The notes beneath the pieces are model-generated. The model did no database searches. It saw only the letters and a program-made list of their open reading frames with translations, and was not told the origin of the DNA. The position numbers were made by a program, and so were the translations under genes. DNA of 64,000 nucleotides from JBBBNV01 sp037137075 (GTDB lineage Bacteria; Bacillota; Bacilli; Paenibacillales; NBRC-103111): positions 1-64,000 of the forward strand of contig NZ_JBBBNV010000007.1 in the NCBI RefSeq assembly GCF_037137075.1, written 5' to 3'. Below are positions 1 to 8,734 of the stretch, piece by piece. How positions within the stretch are numbered: the stretch's first letter is position 1; each line of letters starts with the position of its first letter.

Positions 1-48
1 GCACGCCGCCAGCGTTCGTCCTGAGCCAGGATCAAACTCTCCAATAAA
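1..48 (-). rRNA. 16S rRNA, 5' end only (partial)
   Basis: Read on the minus strand this is the start of bacterial 16S rRNA: TTTATTGGAGAGTTTGATCC followed by TGGCTCAGGACGAACGCTGG, the universal 27F region. Only the first 48 or so bases are present and the rest lies beyond the left edge. The mature end is placed at about 48 by analogy with Bacillus 16S, which begins TTTATCGGAGAG. Confidence 0.97.
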
Positions 49-328
49 GTGCCCTTCACAGGGCTTATTGTTAAGCTGAATTAGCTCAATGTTTAAAACC
101 TATGTTCGTCCGTTCTTTGTTCAGTTTTCAAGGAACTTGTTTGTTTCGTTTTTGCTTCGTTCATCACGTGTACCGTGACAAGAAGTTATATTATCAGGTT
201 TGTCTTATGAATGCAACTAAATCATTAAAGTTCTATTTTTCTAAATATTTCGAACGAAAATGCTTCAATCTCATGCCACCAAACGCCGCGAATGTTATGT
301 CATTATATTTGAGCCTCTGCTATTACAA
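49..328 (-). promoter_or_regulatory. rRNA operon leader and candidate promoters
   Basis: The leader reads toward the 16S gene at the left edge. It carries a GTTCCTTGAAAACTGAACA block (118-136), a sequence commonly found in front of Bacillales 16S genes. A short hairpin (GCCCT/AGGGC) sits just before the mature 16S end. Candidate SigA promoters on the minus strand are TTGCAT-17-TAATAT (188-216) and, further upstream, a TATAAT at 302-307 with TTGTAA 15 bases before it. The blocks are visible; their use as rrn P2/P1 is inferred. No protein gene is supported in 49-564. Confidence 0.6.
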
Positions 329-388
329 TTCCGCCCTTAACTCATCAAATTAACCGAAAGCATCTATTATTCCTACGGCTAGCCCCTT

Positions 389-424
389 AAAAGCACAAAA
401 GCCAGCTCCGTTTCCGGAACCGGC
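389..424 (-). terminator. Rho-independent terminator after ligA
   Basis: On the minus strand a 10-bp stem (GCCGGTTCCG with CGGAGCTGGC, two G-U pairs) with a GAAA-type loop is followed by TTTTGTGCTTTT. It lies about 140 bases past the ligA stop and separates the pcrB-pcrA-ligA operon from the rRNA leader. Confidence 0.75.
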
Positions 425-564
425 CTTGCCCTGTACCTCTTAGCACCGTCTTGTCTGACATGTGACCGGCGAATTCGAGACGTAAAACCGGGAGTCCTCA
501 TAAACTAGGTACCGTTCGCCCGCTGCGGATTCAGCCTCTTATAGCTGCTCCAGCATGAAGCATC

Positions 565-2592
565 TCAACCATCGCCAAGCAAGCGCTGCAGCTCCGCTTC
601 ATCTTCAATAACTGTAATCCCTAGATCCCGGGCTTTGGTCAGCTTGCTGCCCGCGCTTTCCCCCGCAATCACAAAATCGGTTTTTTTGGATACGCTGCCG
701 GTCACCTTGGCTCCCAGTTGCTCCAGCTTGCGCGCAGCTTCATCACGGCTCATCGTCATCAGCGTGCCCGTAAGCACTACAGTTTTTCCGTTAAAAATAT
801 TGTCCGCGTTCACAACGGTCGGTTTCTCCTCAATACGCGGCGAAACACCAGCGGCAAGCATCCGCTCCAAGCTATGGATCATAGCCGGATCCCGGAAAAA
901 AGATACAATGCTGTCCGCTACGATACCGCCAATGTCCGGCAGCTCGATCAGCTGCTCTTCTGTAGCGCCCATCAGCGCATCCAGGCTGCGGAAGTGCTCG
1001 GCAAGCACTTTGGTTGTTGTTTTGCCGGTATTCGGAATTCCCAGAGCAAATAAGAACGAGGCGAAGTCCCGGGTTTTACTTTTTTCCAATGCCGCCAGCA
1101 AATTTTGCGCCTTGCGCTCTCCAAAGCGCTCCAGCTTGGTCAGCTGCTCCAGCTTCAAGTCGTACAAATCAGCCGGATCCCGGACCTCAAGCTCCTGATA
1201 CAGCTGCTCTGCCGTTGCAATGCTGAACGTTTCAATATCCATAGCGTCCCGGGAAGCAAAGTGTGTAATCCGGCTAATCAGCTGCGGCGGACACGTCGTG
1301 CGGTTAACGCAGAATATATGCGCGCCGCGCTGCTCCACGGCCGCGCCGCAAGCAGGGCATGTCTCCGGTAGCTGAATCTCCCCGCCGTCCTTTTGCTCCG
1401 TCACCTTGCCCAAAATCTCCGGAATGACATCGTTAGATCGGCGAATGAACACTTCGGTGCCGAGGGCGAACCGGAGATTTTTCCGTTCGATGTCCCCCCA
1501 GTTGTTCAAAGTACACTTCTGGACCGTGACACCTGCGATATCTACGGCCTCCACCGCCGCGACCGGGGTAAGCTTTCCTGTACGGCCAACCTCCCAGGAC
1601 ACCGCTTCCAGAATCGTGACCGCTTCCTCCGCTTCAAACTTGAAGGCGACGGCCCAGCGCGGGAATTTCTCGGTATAGCCGAGCGCCTCGCGAGTACGCA
1701 TGTCGGTAACCTTGACCACACCGCCATCAATTAAGTAGTCCAATGTCGGCCGCAGCACAGTCAAATTGGACAGCTCTGCCGCCACTTCTTCAATCGTATC
1801 GTAGAAGCGGATATACGGATTCGTCTTCAGACGGTTTTCACGCAGGAATGAGACCATCTCTTGATGGGTAGTGAACTCCAAATCATCCGAAAACCCGATG
1901 TTATAGAAAAAGGCGTCCAGCTTCCGTTCCGCTGTCACCTGCGGATTGAGGTTGCGGAGGGCTCCCGCGGCCGCATTACGGGCATTTTTTAACGGTTCGG
2001 CCGCTGTACGGTTGTATTCCTCCAAAAAGGACAAATACATAAAGGCCTCCCCTTGAATCTCAATCAGGCCCTCCCGATAAGGAATCTGCAGCGGAATCGA
2101 CTTGATCGTACGGACCTGCGCCAAAATCCCCTCGCCGACCACACCGTTCCCCCGAGTAGCCGCCTGTACAAGCTGACCGTTCTCGTAAGTAAGGTTGAGC
2201 GACAAGCCGTCGAATTTCAGCTCCATGACAAAGGAAGGCTTCGGCAGCGGGTCCTCCGGATGCTTGTCGTTGTAGTCCTGCACCAGCTTCTGCACGCGGG
2301 TATGCCATGCCATCAGGTCCTCCTGATTTTGCGCCTTGTCCAGACTCCACAGACGCGCCCGGTGGCGATGCTCCTCAAAGCCCTTCAGCAGCTCCCCGCC
2401 TACCCGGCGGGTCGGAGAATGCGGCAGAGTTACGCCGCTTTCGCGCTCCAGCAGCACAAGACGATCATACAGCGCATCATACTCCTGATCGCTTAGCAGC
2501 GGCTCGTCAAGCGTGTAATAGTGATAATTGTACTTGTCGATTTCCTCGATAAGACCGCGCATTTGTTCCACTTTATCGGTTTGGCTGGACAC
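565..2592 (-). CDS. ligA: NAD-dependent DNA ligase LigA
   Basis: Seals single-strand nicks during replication and repair using NAD+. From the chosen start the protein is 675 residues, close to the usual 670. Visible in order: the N-terminal NMN-binding Ia region (YHYYTLDEPLLSDQEYD), the adenylation motif MELKFDG with the nucleophilic lysine (the family usually has KIDG or KVDG), the OB fold, a four-cysteine zinc finger (CPACG and later CVNRTTC), HhH repeats and a C-terminal BRCT domain (GKTVVLTGTL). I chose the GTG at 2592 over the ATG at 2628 because AAGGTGG lies 7 bases before the GTG and nothing good lies before the ATG. It follows pcrA by about 110 bases in one operon and ends at a terminator. 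Confidence 0.96.
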   Translation of the reverse strand: MSSQTDKVEQMRGLIEEIDKYNYHYYTLDEPLLSDQEYDALYDRLVLLERESGVTLPHSPTRRVGGELLKGFEEHRHRARLWSLDKAQNQEDLMAWHTRVQKLVQDYNDKHPEDPLPKPSFVMELKFDGLSLNLTYENGQLVQAATRGNGVVGEGILAQVRTIKSIPLQIPYREGLIEIQGEAFMYLSFLEEYNRTAAEPLKNARNAAAGALRNLNPQVTAERKLDAFFYNIGFSDDLEFTTHQEMVSFLRENRLKTNPYIRFYDTIEEVAAELSNLTVLRPTLDYLIDGGVVKVTDMRTREALGYTEKFPRWAVAFKFEAEEAVTILEAVSWEVGRTGKLTPVAAVEAVDIAGVTVQKCTLNNWGDIERKNLRFALGTEVFIRRSNDVIPEILGKVTEQKDGGEIQLPETCPACGAAVEQRGAHIFCVNRTTCPPQLISRITHFASRDAMDIETFSIATAEQLYQELEVRDPADLYDLKLEQLTKLERFGERKAQNLLAALEKSKTRDFASFLFALGIPNTGKTTTKVLAEHFRSLDALMGATEEQLIELPDIGGIVADSIVSFFRDPAMIHSLERMLAAGVSPRIEEKPTVVNADNIFNGKTVVLTGTLMTMSRDEAARKLEQLGAKVTGSVSKKTDFVIAGESAGSKLTKARDLGITVIEDEAELQRLLGDG

Positions 2593-2706
2593 CAGAAAAC
2601 CACCTTGCCTTTCCGTAATCAGGATCATCCCATTTACAAATTACGCTCACTTAAATTGTTTCAGAAAAGCTGGTTTCGCATGAAGCTTTCCCTGAAACCG
2701 CCGATG

Positions 2707-5061
2707 TCAGGATTGCTTGGTAATAGGGGCAAATTTGGCCAAAAGCCGCTTGACGCCCACAGGCGCCGGAAAAGCGATCTGAAGCTCGGTATCGTCACCG
2801 CTGCCCTTCACAGCCACAACCGTACCGATGCCCCATTTGCCATGGGATACCTTGTCACCGGTCACATACACTGGAACAGGGCCTCCTGCCGGAGCCGCTG
2901 ATGCTGATCTAGTCGCACTTGGCACAGAAGCACCCGAAGCCGACCCGGTGCGGGCACCGAATACACCGGAGCTGCTTCCGGACGAGGAGCCGTAAACCCT
3001 TCCTCCACCCGGAGTTCCAGAGCCATACCCCGCGCTGCTGCCATACGTACTTCGGGTGCCTGAGCCGCCATATACTGTGCCGCCCCCAAAGCGCCCGGAG
3101 GACCCGGCAATTTCCAGAAGCTGTTCCGGCAATTCCTTCAGGAAGCGTGACGGCAGGTTGCTCGTGGTCTTACCAAACAAGGTTCGCATGGAAGCGCAGG
3201 TCAGAAACAGCTCCTCTTCTGCCCGGGTAATTCCCACATAGGCCAGCCGACGTTCCTCCTCCAGCTCCTCGTTGTCCGTAAACGCCCGGCTGTGAGGAAA
3301 CACGCCTTCCTCCAGACCGATAATAAATACGATCGGGAACTCCAAGCCCTTGGCACTGTGCATCGTCATTAGTACGACGGCATCTCCGTCCTCCTCAGGG
3401 TCCTTGTTCATAGAATCAATATCGGCAATTAACGCCAAATCAGTTAAAAATGCAACCAGCGAACGATCTTCATTCCGCTTCTCGAAGTCGAGCGTCACTG
3501 AAAGGAACTCTTCGATATTTTCCAGCCGGGCCTTCGATTCAAGCGTGTTTTCCCGTATTAATTCGTCACGGTAGCCTGTCAGTTCGAGCATTTTTTCCGT
3601 GAGCTCTGTGACCGACAAATATTCCACCATAGCATATAAGCTGCGGATAATATTGTAAAATTCGTCCAGTGGTTTTTTGGCCCGATTCGTTAAGTCCAGT
3701 GTTTCCAATTGTTCCAGCAGCGCAAACATAGACAGCCCTTGCTGCCCCGCCAGCTCCTGCAGCCGATCGACTGTTGTGTCCCCGATACCCCGCTTCGGCA
3801 CATTGACAATTCGCGAGAAGCTGATATCGTCGTTCGGATTGGATATCAGACGAAGGTAAGCAAGAATATCCTTAATTTCTTTGCGGTCGTAGAACTTGAT
3901 GCCCCCGACGATTTGATATGGAATATCGGATTTGATCAAAATTTCCTCAATAACCCGGGATTGGGCATTGGTTCGGTACAAAATCGCATGATCGCTGTAA
4001 TTGCGGCCCGCTTTGCGGCCGGAGCTGATCGAGCCGGCGATGAAGTAGCCCTCGTCATGCTCCGAGCCCGCTTGGTACAGCTGAAGCTTCTTGCCGTCGC
4101 CCTTGTCAGTCCAGAGCTTCTTCGGTTTGCGGCCTGTATTGTTGGCAATAACTGCATTGGCCGCATTCAATATATTCGAGGTCGACCGGTAATTCTGCTC
4201 CAGCAAAATGGTCACAGCTTCCGGGTAATCCTGCTCGAAGTTCAAAATGTTACTAATGTCCGCGCCGCGCCAGCGGTAAATAGACTGGTCGCTGTCCCCG
4301 ACCACACAAATGTTGTGGTGGCTGTCAGCCAGCATACGGCATAGCATATATTGCGCCCGGTTCGTATCCTGATACTCATCGACATGAATATAGCGGAACT
4401 GATTCTGATATCGCTCCAGAACCTCCGGCACTTCTTTAAACAGCTCGATCGTCTTCATAATCAGATCGTCAAAGTCTAAGGAATTGTTCGTTTTCAGCTT
4501 CTTCTGGTAGTCCTTATAAACCTTCGCAACAATGCCTTGAAAATAGTCGCCGATTTTCTCCTCGAAACGCTGCGGCGTAACCAGCTCATTCTTTGCGCCG
4601 CTTATAGAAGCTTGAACCGCCTTAGGCTCAAACTTCTTCGTATCGATATTCAGCTCTTTCATGCAGGTCCGTATAACGGACAGCTGATCAGTGGAATCCA
4701 GAATCGAAAAATTGCTGGTATACCCGATACGCTCAATGTCGCGGCGCAAAATCCGCACGCACATGGAGTGAAAGGTCGAAACCCAGATATCGCGGCCCGA
4801 GGGTCCAACCAGCTTCTCAACACGCTCCTGCATTTCTCTGGCCGCTTTGTTCGTAAACGTAATTGCAAGAATATTCCAAGGTGCCGCCTTGCGGGTAGCA
4901 ATCAAATAAGCGACCCGGTGTGTCAGCACCCGGGTTTTGCCGCTGCCCGCCCCCGCCATAATAAGCAGCGGGCCGTCCAGCGTCTCGGCTGCCCGCTTCT
5001 GCTCGGGATTCAACTTCTGTATGGCCGCATGAATGTCTACAACAGATTCATTAAACATCAC
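2707..5061 (-). CDS. pcrA: ATP-dependent DNA helicase PcrA (UvrD/Rep family)
   Basis: A 3'-5' superfamily 1A helicase for repair, rolling-circle replication and RecA displacement. The 784 residues hold all SF1 motifs: Q motif (LNPEQKRAAE), Walker A GAGSGKTRVLTHR, motif II DEYQDTN, motif III GDSDQSIYRWRGAD, motif IV QNYRST, and motif V/VI region with TMHSAKGLEFP and VGITRAEEEL. A Gly/Ser-rich low-complexity linker (roughly residues 660-725) precedes a C-terminal fold (VSHGKWGIGTVV) that is the RNA-polymerase-binding Tudor-like domain in PcrA. The start is GTG at 5061 or ATG at 5058; AAGGAG lies 10-13 bases ahead. Gene order pcrB-pcrA-ligA matches Bacillus. Confidence 0.97.
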   Translation of the reverse strand: MMFNESVVDIHAAIQKLNPEQKRAAETLDGPLLIMAGAGSGKTRVLTHRVAYLIATRKAAPWNILAITFTNKAAREMQERVEKLVGPSGRDIWVSTFHSMCVRILRRDIERIGYTSNFSILDSTDQLSVIRTCMKELNIDTKKFEPKAVQASISGAKNELVTPQRFEEKIGDYFQGIVAKVYKDYQKKLKTNNSLDFDDLIMKTIELFKEVPEVLERYQNQFRYIHVDEYQDTNRAQYMLCRMLADSHHNICVVGDSDQSIYRWRGADISNILNFEQDYPEAVTILLEQNYRSTSNILNAANAVIANNTGRKPKKLWTDKGDGKKLQLYQAGSEHDEGYFIAGSISSGRKAGRNYSDHAILYRTNAQSRVIEEILIKSDIPYQIVGGIKFYDRKEIKDILAYLRLISNPNDDISFSRIVNVPKRGIGDTTVDRLQELAGQQGLSMFALLEQLETLDLTNRAKKPLDEFYNIIRSLYAMVEYLSVTELTEKMLELTGYRDELIRENTLESKARLENIEEFLSVTLDFEKRNEDRSLVAFLTDLALIADIDSMNKDPEEDGDAVVLMTMHSAKGLEFPIVFIIGLEEGVFPHSRAFTDNEELEEERRLAYVGITRAEEELFLTCASMRTLFGKTTSNLPSRFLKELPEQLLEIAGSSGRFGGGTVYGGSGTRSTYGSSAGYGSGTPGGGRVYGSSSGSSSGVFGARTGSASGASVPSATRSASAAPAGGPVPVYVTGDKVSHGKWGIGTVVAVKGSGDDTELQIAFPAPVGVKRLLAKFAPITKQS

Positions 5062-5418
5062 TGCATTAACTCTCCTTGTCTGCCGCTTGAAAAAGCAGCC
5101 TGCCTTCGCACGCGAATAATCCGGGTGCGGGTTACGGGAGCACCCGGAACAGGCGGCGATGGGACATACCCTGTTTACGTCCCTGATTGATTACAGGCTC
5201 TGCGGCGGATAATGGCTCAAAAATAGTATTCCTGACGTCTCGTCCCCGTAGCGGATGAAGCTCTGGCGTGAATATGTCGCATGATGGCGCCCAACGGCAC
5301 AGCATGCTCAAGAATTGGATGCAGGTGGAAATGACGGCGCCAGGGCTGACCGGTCTCCTGCTGGCGATCCAAGCTAATGCCCATCAAGGCGCTTGGACAA
5401 AGCGGACGGGAAAGATTG
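5062..5418. other. 357-bp gap between pcrB and pcrA
   Basis: No convincing gene. It holds an 8-bp perfect stem CCGGGTGC/GCACCCGG at 5121-5147 that is not followed by a T-run on either strand. A minus-strand reading frame runs out of pcrB's other frame to 5217 but lacks a ribosome site and any recognisable domain. In Bacillus the pcrB-pcrA interval is short, so the length here is unusual; a second promoter for pcrA could lie in it, though I cannot point to a clear one. Confidence 0.4.
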
Positions 5419-6108
5419 TCATACGTCCTCAAGCACCTGCACGGTTTCCAAGGCCCGCTCCAAATCGGTATAAATCGTATTCCCGACCACGATGGTATCT
5501 GCATTTGCAGCCGCCTGCCGTGCTTTCTCCAAGCCGTCGATACCGCCGCCATACACAAGCTGCGAGGCTTGCAGCACATCTCTTGTGCGGCGCACCCACT
5601 CCATATCGCCAAACCGGCCGCTGTACTCCATATATACAATCGGCAGCCGGAGCAGCTTGTCCGCAAGACGGGCATAAGCCAGCATATCTTTCACATCGAG
5701 CGGTGCCTCAGCGCCGGTAAGCCGGCCTACAGCCGAATCTTCATTAAGGACGACATAGCCTTGAGGGACAACCTGGCTCCAATCAATAAGCGCGCCATAA
5801 TCTCGCAGCGCTTCACGGTGCTGTCCGACAATCCACTGCGGATCACGGCTGTTAAGCACCATCGGAATAAAGTAATAGTCAAAGCCCGGCACAATCGCTT
5901 CCGCATGAGAGATTTCCAGCACACACGGCACGCTGAACCGCCGGATGCGCGATAATAAATCCACTGTGTTCTCAAAAGTTACGCCTGTGGAGCCGCCGAC
6001 CATGACGGCATGGGTTCCAGAGCAGCATACCCGCTCCAGCGCTTCATCACTAATGCTTCGCTCCGGATCCAGCTTGAATACATGCTTCCATTCTCGAATA
6101 TCCAACAT
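5419..6108 (-). CDS. pcrB: heptaprenylglyceryl phosphate synthase PcrB
   Basis: A TIM-barrel prenyltransferase joining heptaprenyl diphosphate to sn-glycerol-1-phosphate, making an archaeal-type ether lipid. 229 residues. The start (MLDIREWKHVFKLDP) and the blocks VMVGGSTGVTFEN, VPCVLEISHAEAIVPGFDYYFIP, YMEYSGRFGD, LVYGGGI and TIVVGNTIY match Bacillus PcrB along its whole length. The ATG at 6108 is preferred over the longer frame (6165): GGAAGGAC lies upstream at normal spacing and homology begins here. It heads the pcrB-pcrA-ligA group. Confidence 0.95.
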   Translation of the reverse strand: MLDIREWKHVFKLDPERSISDEALERVCCSGTHAVMVGGSTGVTFENTVDLLSRIRRFSVPCVLEISHAEAIVPGFDYYFIPMVLNSRDPQWIVGQHREALRDYGALIDWSQVVPQGYVVLNEDSAVGRLTGAEAPLDVKDMLAYARLADKLLRLPIVYMEYSGRFGDMEWVRRTRDVLQASQLVYGGGIDGLEKARQAAANADTIVVGNTIYTDLERALETVQVLEDV

Positions 6109-6653
6109 GGTCAAAAAACGTCCTTCCGTGCGCAAAAATGAACTGATCGTCCGGGCGGAAAACATCCGCGCGCCGAATGTATGTTCTAGTGTCGTTTACC
6201 CCTATATTTTATCATTCGGGAACTGGTAAGGCAAAGTAAACCTGCGCAAAAGCGCCTTCAACCGGCATAGAAAAAATAGGCTGTCAGAAGTCTTATTTAG
6301 CCGCACTCAGCTCCCGGTGTGCAGCGCTTCGCTCCAGGACGGCGGTCGGTCGACCACATGCAGCCTGACTGTGCGTGCGGCTGCAGGACGAAGCGTAACA
6401 TTGCACTGGATCGGATTACACTCCTTCCGGTAATCGAAGCCCCGATCCACGCTCTCTGGCGCAGAGGCTTCGATTGAAATTTGACCCTCATGTACAGGAC
6501 TATTTCGTCTTTAAGCAGTTCCTCGCATGACGTAGTCATCTACTGGACGGCGTTACATTCATGGCTAATGCTGCTCATACCCGAGCCTCTTTTTTTAAAT
6601 CCCAACGCAGCTTTGATATGATATAAGGGTGGATGCGCTTAGGAGGAATTATA
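6109..6653. other. 545-bp divergent intergenic region (pcrB / DUF3267)
   Basis: Besides the repeat at 6300-6360 it holds a 10-bp stem AATCGAAGCC/GGCTTCGATT (6432-6441 and 6466-6475) and an AT-rich stretch before the downstream gene (TTGATATGATATAAG around 6613) that may be its promoter. No protein gene is supported. Confidence 0.4.
6300..6360. repeat. intergenic stem-loop repeat, copy A
   Basis: Positions 6338-6360 are a 23-base perfect inverted copy of 60427-60449, and similarity continues for about 35 more bases into a stem-loop. Read on the minus strand: shared tail, then TG-AGCGAA, then a stem (GCTGCAC/GTGCGGC, one G-U pair) closing a loop with GGGAGCT. The same loop is in copy B with a differently sequenced stem. 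It lies about 190 bases upstream of pcrB on that strand. Confidence 0.65.
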
Positions 6654-7274
6654 TTGAAAATCGTTACCAGGCTTCCTGCTGTAAACCAGCAAAAGCATCT
6701 GGACTTGCTAAATGAAGGCTGGGTATTGCTGAAGGAGCCCCGGACGATGGCAATGGCGCTGCTTTGCTCTGTGCCGCTTATGCTGCTAGGCGGGTTCGTT
6801 ACGTTCGGCCTGATAGCCTTAACTTCGGATATTTCCTGGTCAATGTTTGGCTTCGAAGCCCAATCGTTCTCGATGACGATTCGGCTTGATTACATTCTGG
6901 CGCTGATACTGCTGCTCCTTATTCATGAAAGCCTGCATCTGCTTTTCATCCCCCATTTTATTTCATCCACAACAACCCTAATCGGGCTTACTTATGCCGG
7001 CGGCTTCGTCTATACGGAGCAGGAATTATCAAAGTCCAGATACATCGTCATCACCGTGGCCCCTTACATCGTGATCTCCCTTGTGCTGCCCTTGCTGTTT
7101 GGAGCCTTGGGGATTTTTACACCGCTGCTTAAGCTGGCCGTCCTGCTCAATGCCCTCGCCTCCTCGGTGGATATGCTGAACTTGCTTATCGTATCCGGGC
7201 AAGTGCCCTCCCGCGCCCGAATCAAAAGCAACGGCTCCAATACGTATTGGAGGCCGGAAGCACGCGGCCGGTAA
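6654..7274 (+). CDS. DUF3267 family membrane protein
   Basis: About 206 residues with four to five hydrophobic segments. It resembles the DUF3267 family of Firmicutes membrane proteins: a central LLLIHESLHLLFIP carries a zinc-protease-like HExxH motif, followed by YAGGFVY and hydrophobic C-terminal helices. The function is unknown; the HESLH motif makes an intramembrane metalloprotease-like fold plausible but unproven. The TTG at 6654 is chosen because AGGAGG (6641-6646) sits 7 bases ahead; the upstream in-frame ATG at 6633 would place the ribosome site inside the coding region. Monocistronic, ending at a terminator shared with the convergent coat gene. Confidence 0.75.
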   Translation: MKIVTRLPAVNQQKHLDLLNEGWVLLKEPRTMAMALLCSVPLMLLGGFVTFGLIALTSDISWSMFGFEAQSFSMTIRLDYILALILLLLIHESLHLLFIPHFISSTTTLIGLTYAGGFVYTEQELSKSRYIVITVAPYIVISLVLPLLFGALGIFTPLLKLAVLLNALASSVDMLNLLIVSGQVPSRARIKSNGSNTYWRPEARGR

Positions 7275-7351
7275 AACGATGATGGCCTGTCGGTCACAGG
7301 CGGGGATGACCATGGCGCCTGTCCTATGTTCGTCATACAAGAAAACAAAGA

Positions 7352-7412
7352 AAACAAAACACCCCTCCGGGTTCCGCCGCAGCGCCGCGAATACCGAAGG
7401 GGTGTTTTGTTT
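7352..7412. terminator. bidirectional terminator
   Basis: A 14-bp perfect stem (AAACAAAACACCCC with GGGGTGTTTTGTTT) around a 33-base loop. It has T-rich flanks on both strands and sits between the convergent DUF3267 and coat-protein genes. Confidence 0.8.
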
Positions 7413-7414
7413 GT

Positions 7415-8221
7415 TTACATCATATATTTGCTTGCTTCATGCTTGCTGCTGGAGGAGGAAGACGGCTGATTCGCACTGTCTGAGGCGCCTCCCCCGGCGC
7501 TTTTGGCTTGCGTATCGGACGAGCTCCCGGTATGGCCTGCCGACCACTGGCGGGACCCGGTCGAGTTGTGGCTTGCAGAGGCCGCTCCGGTTTGATGAGA
7601 AGAGGCCGAACCTCCGTAGGTCATCCCGTACGAGCTGCCTGTTGCGCTGCTGACCTGACCGCCGGACGGAGCATATTCGCTTCCGCCATAGCTTTGGCCG
7701 GAACCATAGCCAGAGCCGCCGCCATAAGACTGCTGAAGCCCATAAGCCTGGCTCTGAGTCGGAGAAGCCGCATAAGCCTGAACCGGGGTAAATTGGGCTT
7801 GCTGTGAAGCTCCGGCGCTCTGGAACGGTTGTGCCGCACCGGCCTGCTGGCTAAACTGCGCCTGCTGCTGGAAGCCCAAATATTGCTGTACAAAGGCTTG
7901 CAGCTTTTGTCCGGCCTGGGCATGGTTCTGCAGCTCGCTCTGGATTTCTTGTGCAGGCGCGTTAGACGGCTTCGCATACTGATTTTGCTGCTGCATGGCG
8001 TCGAACAGCTGTGCCTGCTGCTGCAGTGTGCTTTGCAGCAAATGTTGATACATCTGGCGCAGGTTATTGCAAACCGCTTCCGTGCAAGCTGTCGTATATT
8101 CCCGGGCCGTCCGTTTCAATTCAGTCAGTACAAAATACGCCAAATCCTGATCGCTCATTTTTACGGTCCCTTGACCGGCACGCTGTCCCCACGTTGAATT
8201 CGCGGGATATTGCTGATACAT
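7415..8221 (-). CDS. CotF-like spore coat protein with Gln/Ser/Gly-rich tail
   Basis: 268 residues. The first ~110 residues (KMSDQDLAYFVLTELKRT, then a helical region rich in Gln) look like the coat F / ferritin-like fold of CotF-family spore coat proteins. The remaining half is low-complexity (Gln, Ala, Gly, Ser, Tyr; repeated YGGGSGYGSG-type blocks), typical of surface or coat assembly proteins. It ends with KHEASKYMM. CGGAGGTG lies before the ATG. It follows a second, smaller coat-F-like gene by 31 bases, so the two are probably one sporulation operon. The coat assignment rests on family resemblance; no sporulation promoter is certain. Confidence 0.7.
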   Translation of the reverse strand: MYQQYPANSTWGQRAGQGTVKMSDQDLAYFVLTELKRTAREYTTACTEAVCNNLRQMYQHLLQSTLQQQAQLFDAMQQQNQYAKPSNAPAQEIQSELQNHAQAGQKLQAFVQQYLGFQQQAQFSQQAGAAQPFQSAGASQQAQFTPVQAYAASPTQSQAYGLQQSYGGGSGYGSGQSYGGSEYAPSGGQVSSATGSSYGMTYGGSASSHQTGAASASHNSTGSRQWSAGHTGSSSDTQAKSAGGGASDSANQPSSSSSSKHEASKYMM

Positions 8222-8252
8222 AGTACACCTCCGGTAAAATTATTCAGGCCTG

Positions 8253-8480
8253 TTAATGCATGAACCCTGCTTTTTGCTGAAGAGCTTGGAACAATTGCTC
8301 GTAATTGTGCTGGCGCTGCTGAGCCAGTTGGGCCAGCACCGACTGAAGCTGCGGATTTTGAGCCTCCACCGCGCCTTGAACGCAAAGCTTGGTCAGCAGC
8401 TCCTCATTCTTCATGCTGTCAGACAAATAAGCCAGTTCCTTCGTGGTTACACCGCTTCCGGAAGATGCGTACATTGACAT
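8253..8480 (-). CDS. small CotF-like spore coat protein
   Basis: About 75 residues (73 if the second ATG at 8474 is used, which has better spacing from AAAGGGGG). The block VTTKELAYLSDSMKNEELLTKLC is typical of the short partner proteins of the coat F family, and the rest is a Gln-rich helix (LAQLAQQRQHNYEQLFQAL). It is first in a two-gene unit with the larger coat gene. A CATAGTATG sequence about 50 bases upstream resembles a SigE/SigK -10 element, but no matching -35 is convincing. Confidence 0.65.
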   Translation of the reverse strand: MSMYASSGSGVTTKELAYLSDSMKNEELLTKLCVQGAVEAQNPQLQSVLAQLAQQRQHNYEQLFQALQQKAGFMH

Positions 8481-8664
8481 TGCACCCCCTTTCCTTGAAT
8501 TTCCTCCATAGCTTGCCCAATATGTTCCATACTATGCCCGAAAAGTCATGACATCATTTCAACAAAAGATGTCGCCGCGTAAAAGCTTTTAACCTGGAGT
8601 ACTAAACCAGCCCTGGTATACACTGTCTAATTCCTTTTCAGCAGCACAACGTGCAGGAATACAG

Positions 8665-8692
8665 CAAAAAATCCGGGGAAGGGGGCCCCGGA
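8665..8692 (-). terminator. terminator after the DUF4340 gene
   Basis: On the minus strand TCCGGGG/CCCCGGA forms a 7-bp GC stem followed by TTTTTTGC. It lies 40 bases past the stop of the last gene of the ABC exporter operon. Confidence 0.75.
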
Positions 8693-8734
8693 CGAGTCAT
8701 TGCCGCTATAGTTATTGTTTCTTGAGCTGTGGCA

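Noticed and set aside
102..353. 83-codon plus-strand frame
   Set aside because: It lies across the rRNA leader and candidate rrn promoters, has no ribosome site and no recognisable protein features.
5217..5675. Possible small gene in the pcrB-pcrA gap
   Set aside because: Most of the frame overlaps pcrB in another phase, and the part in the gap has no ribosome site or conserved motif.
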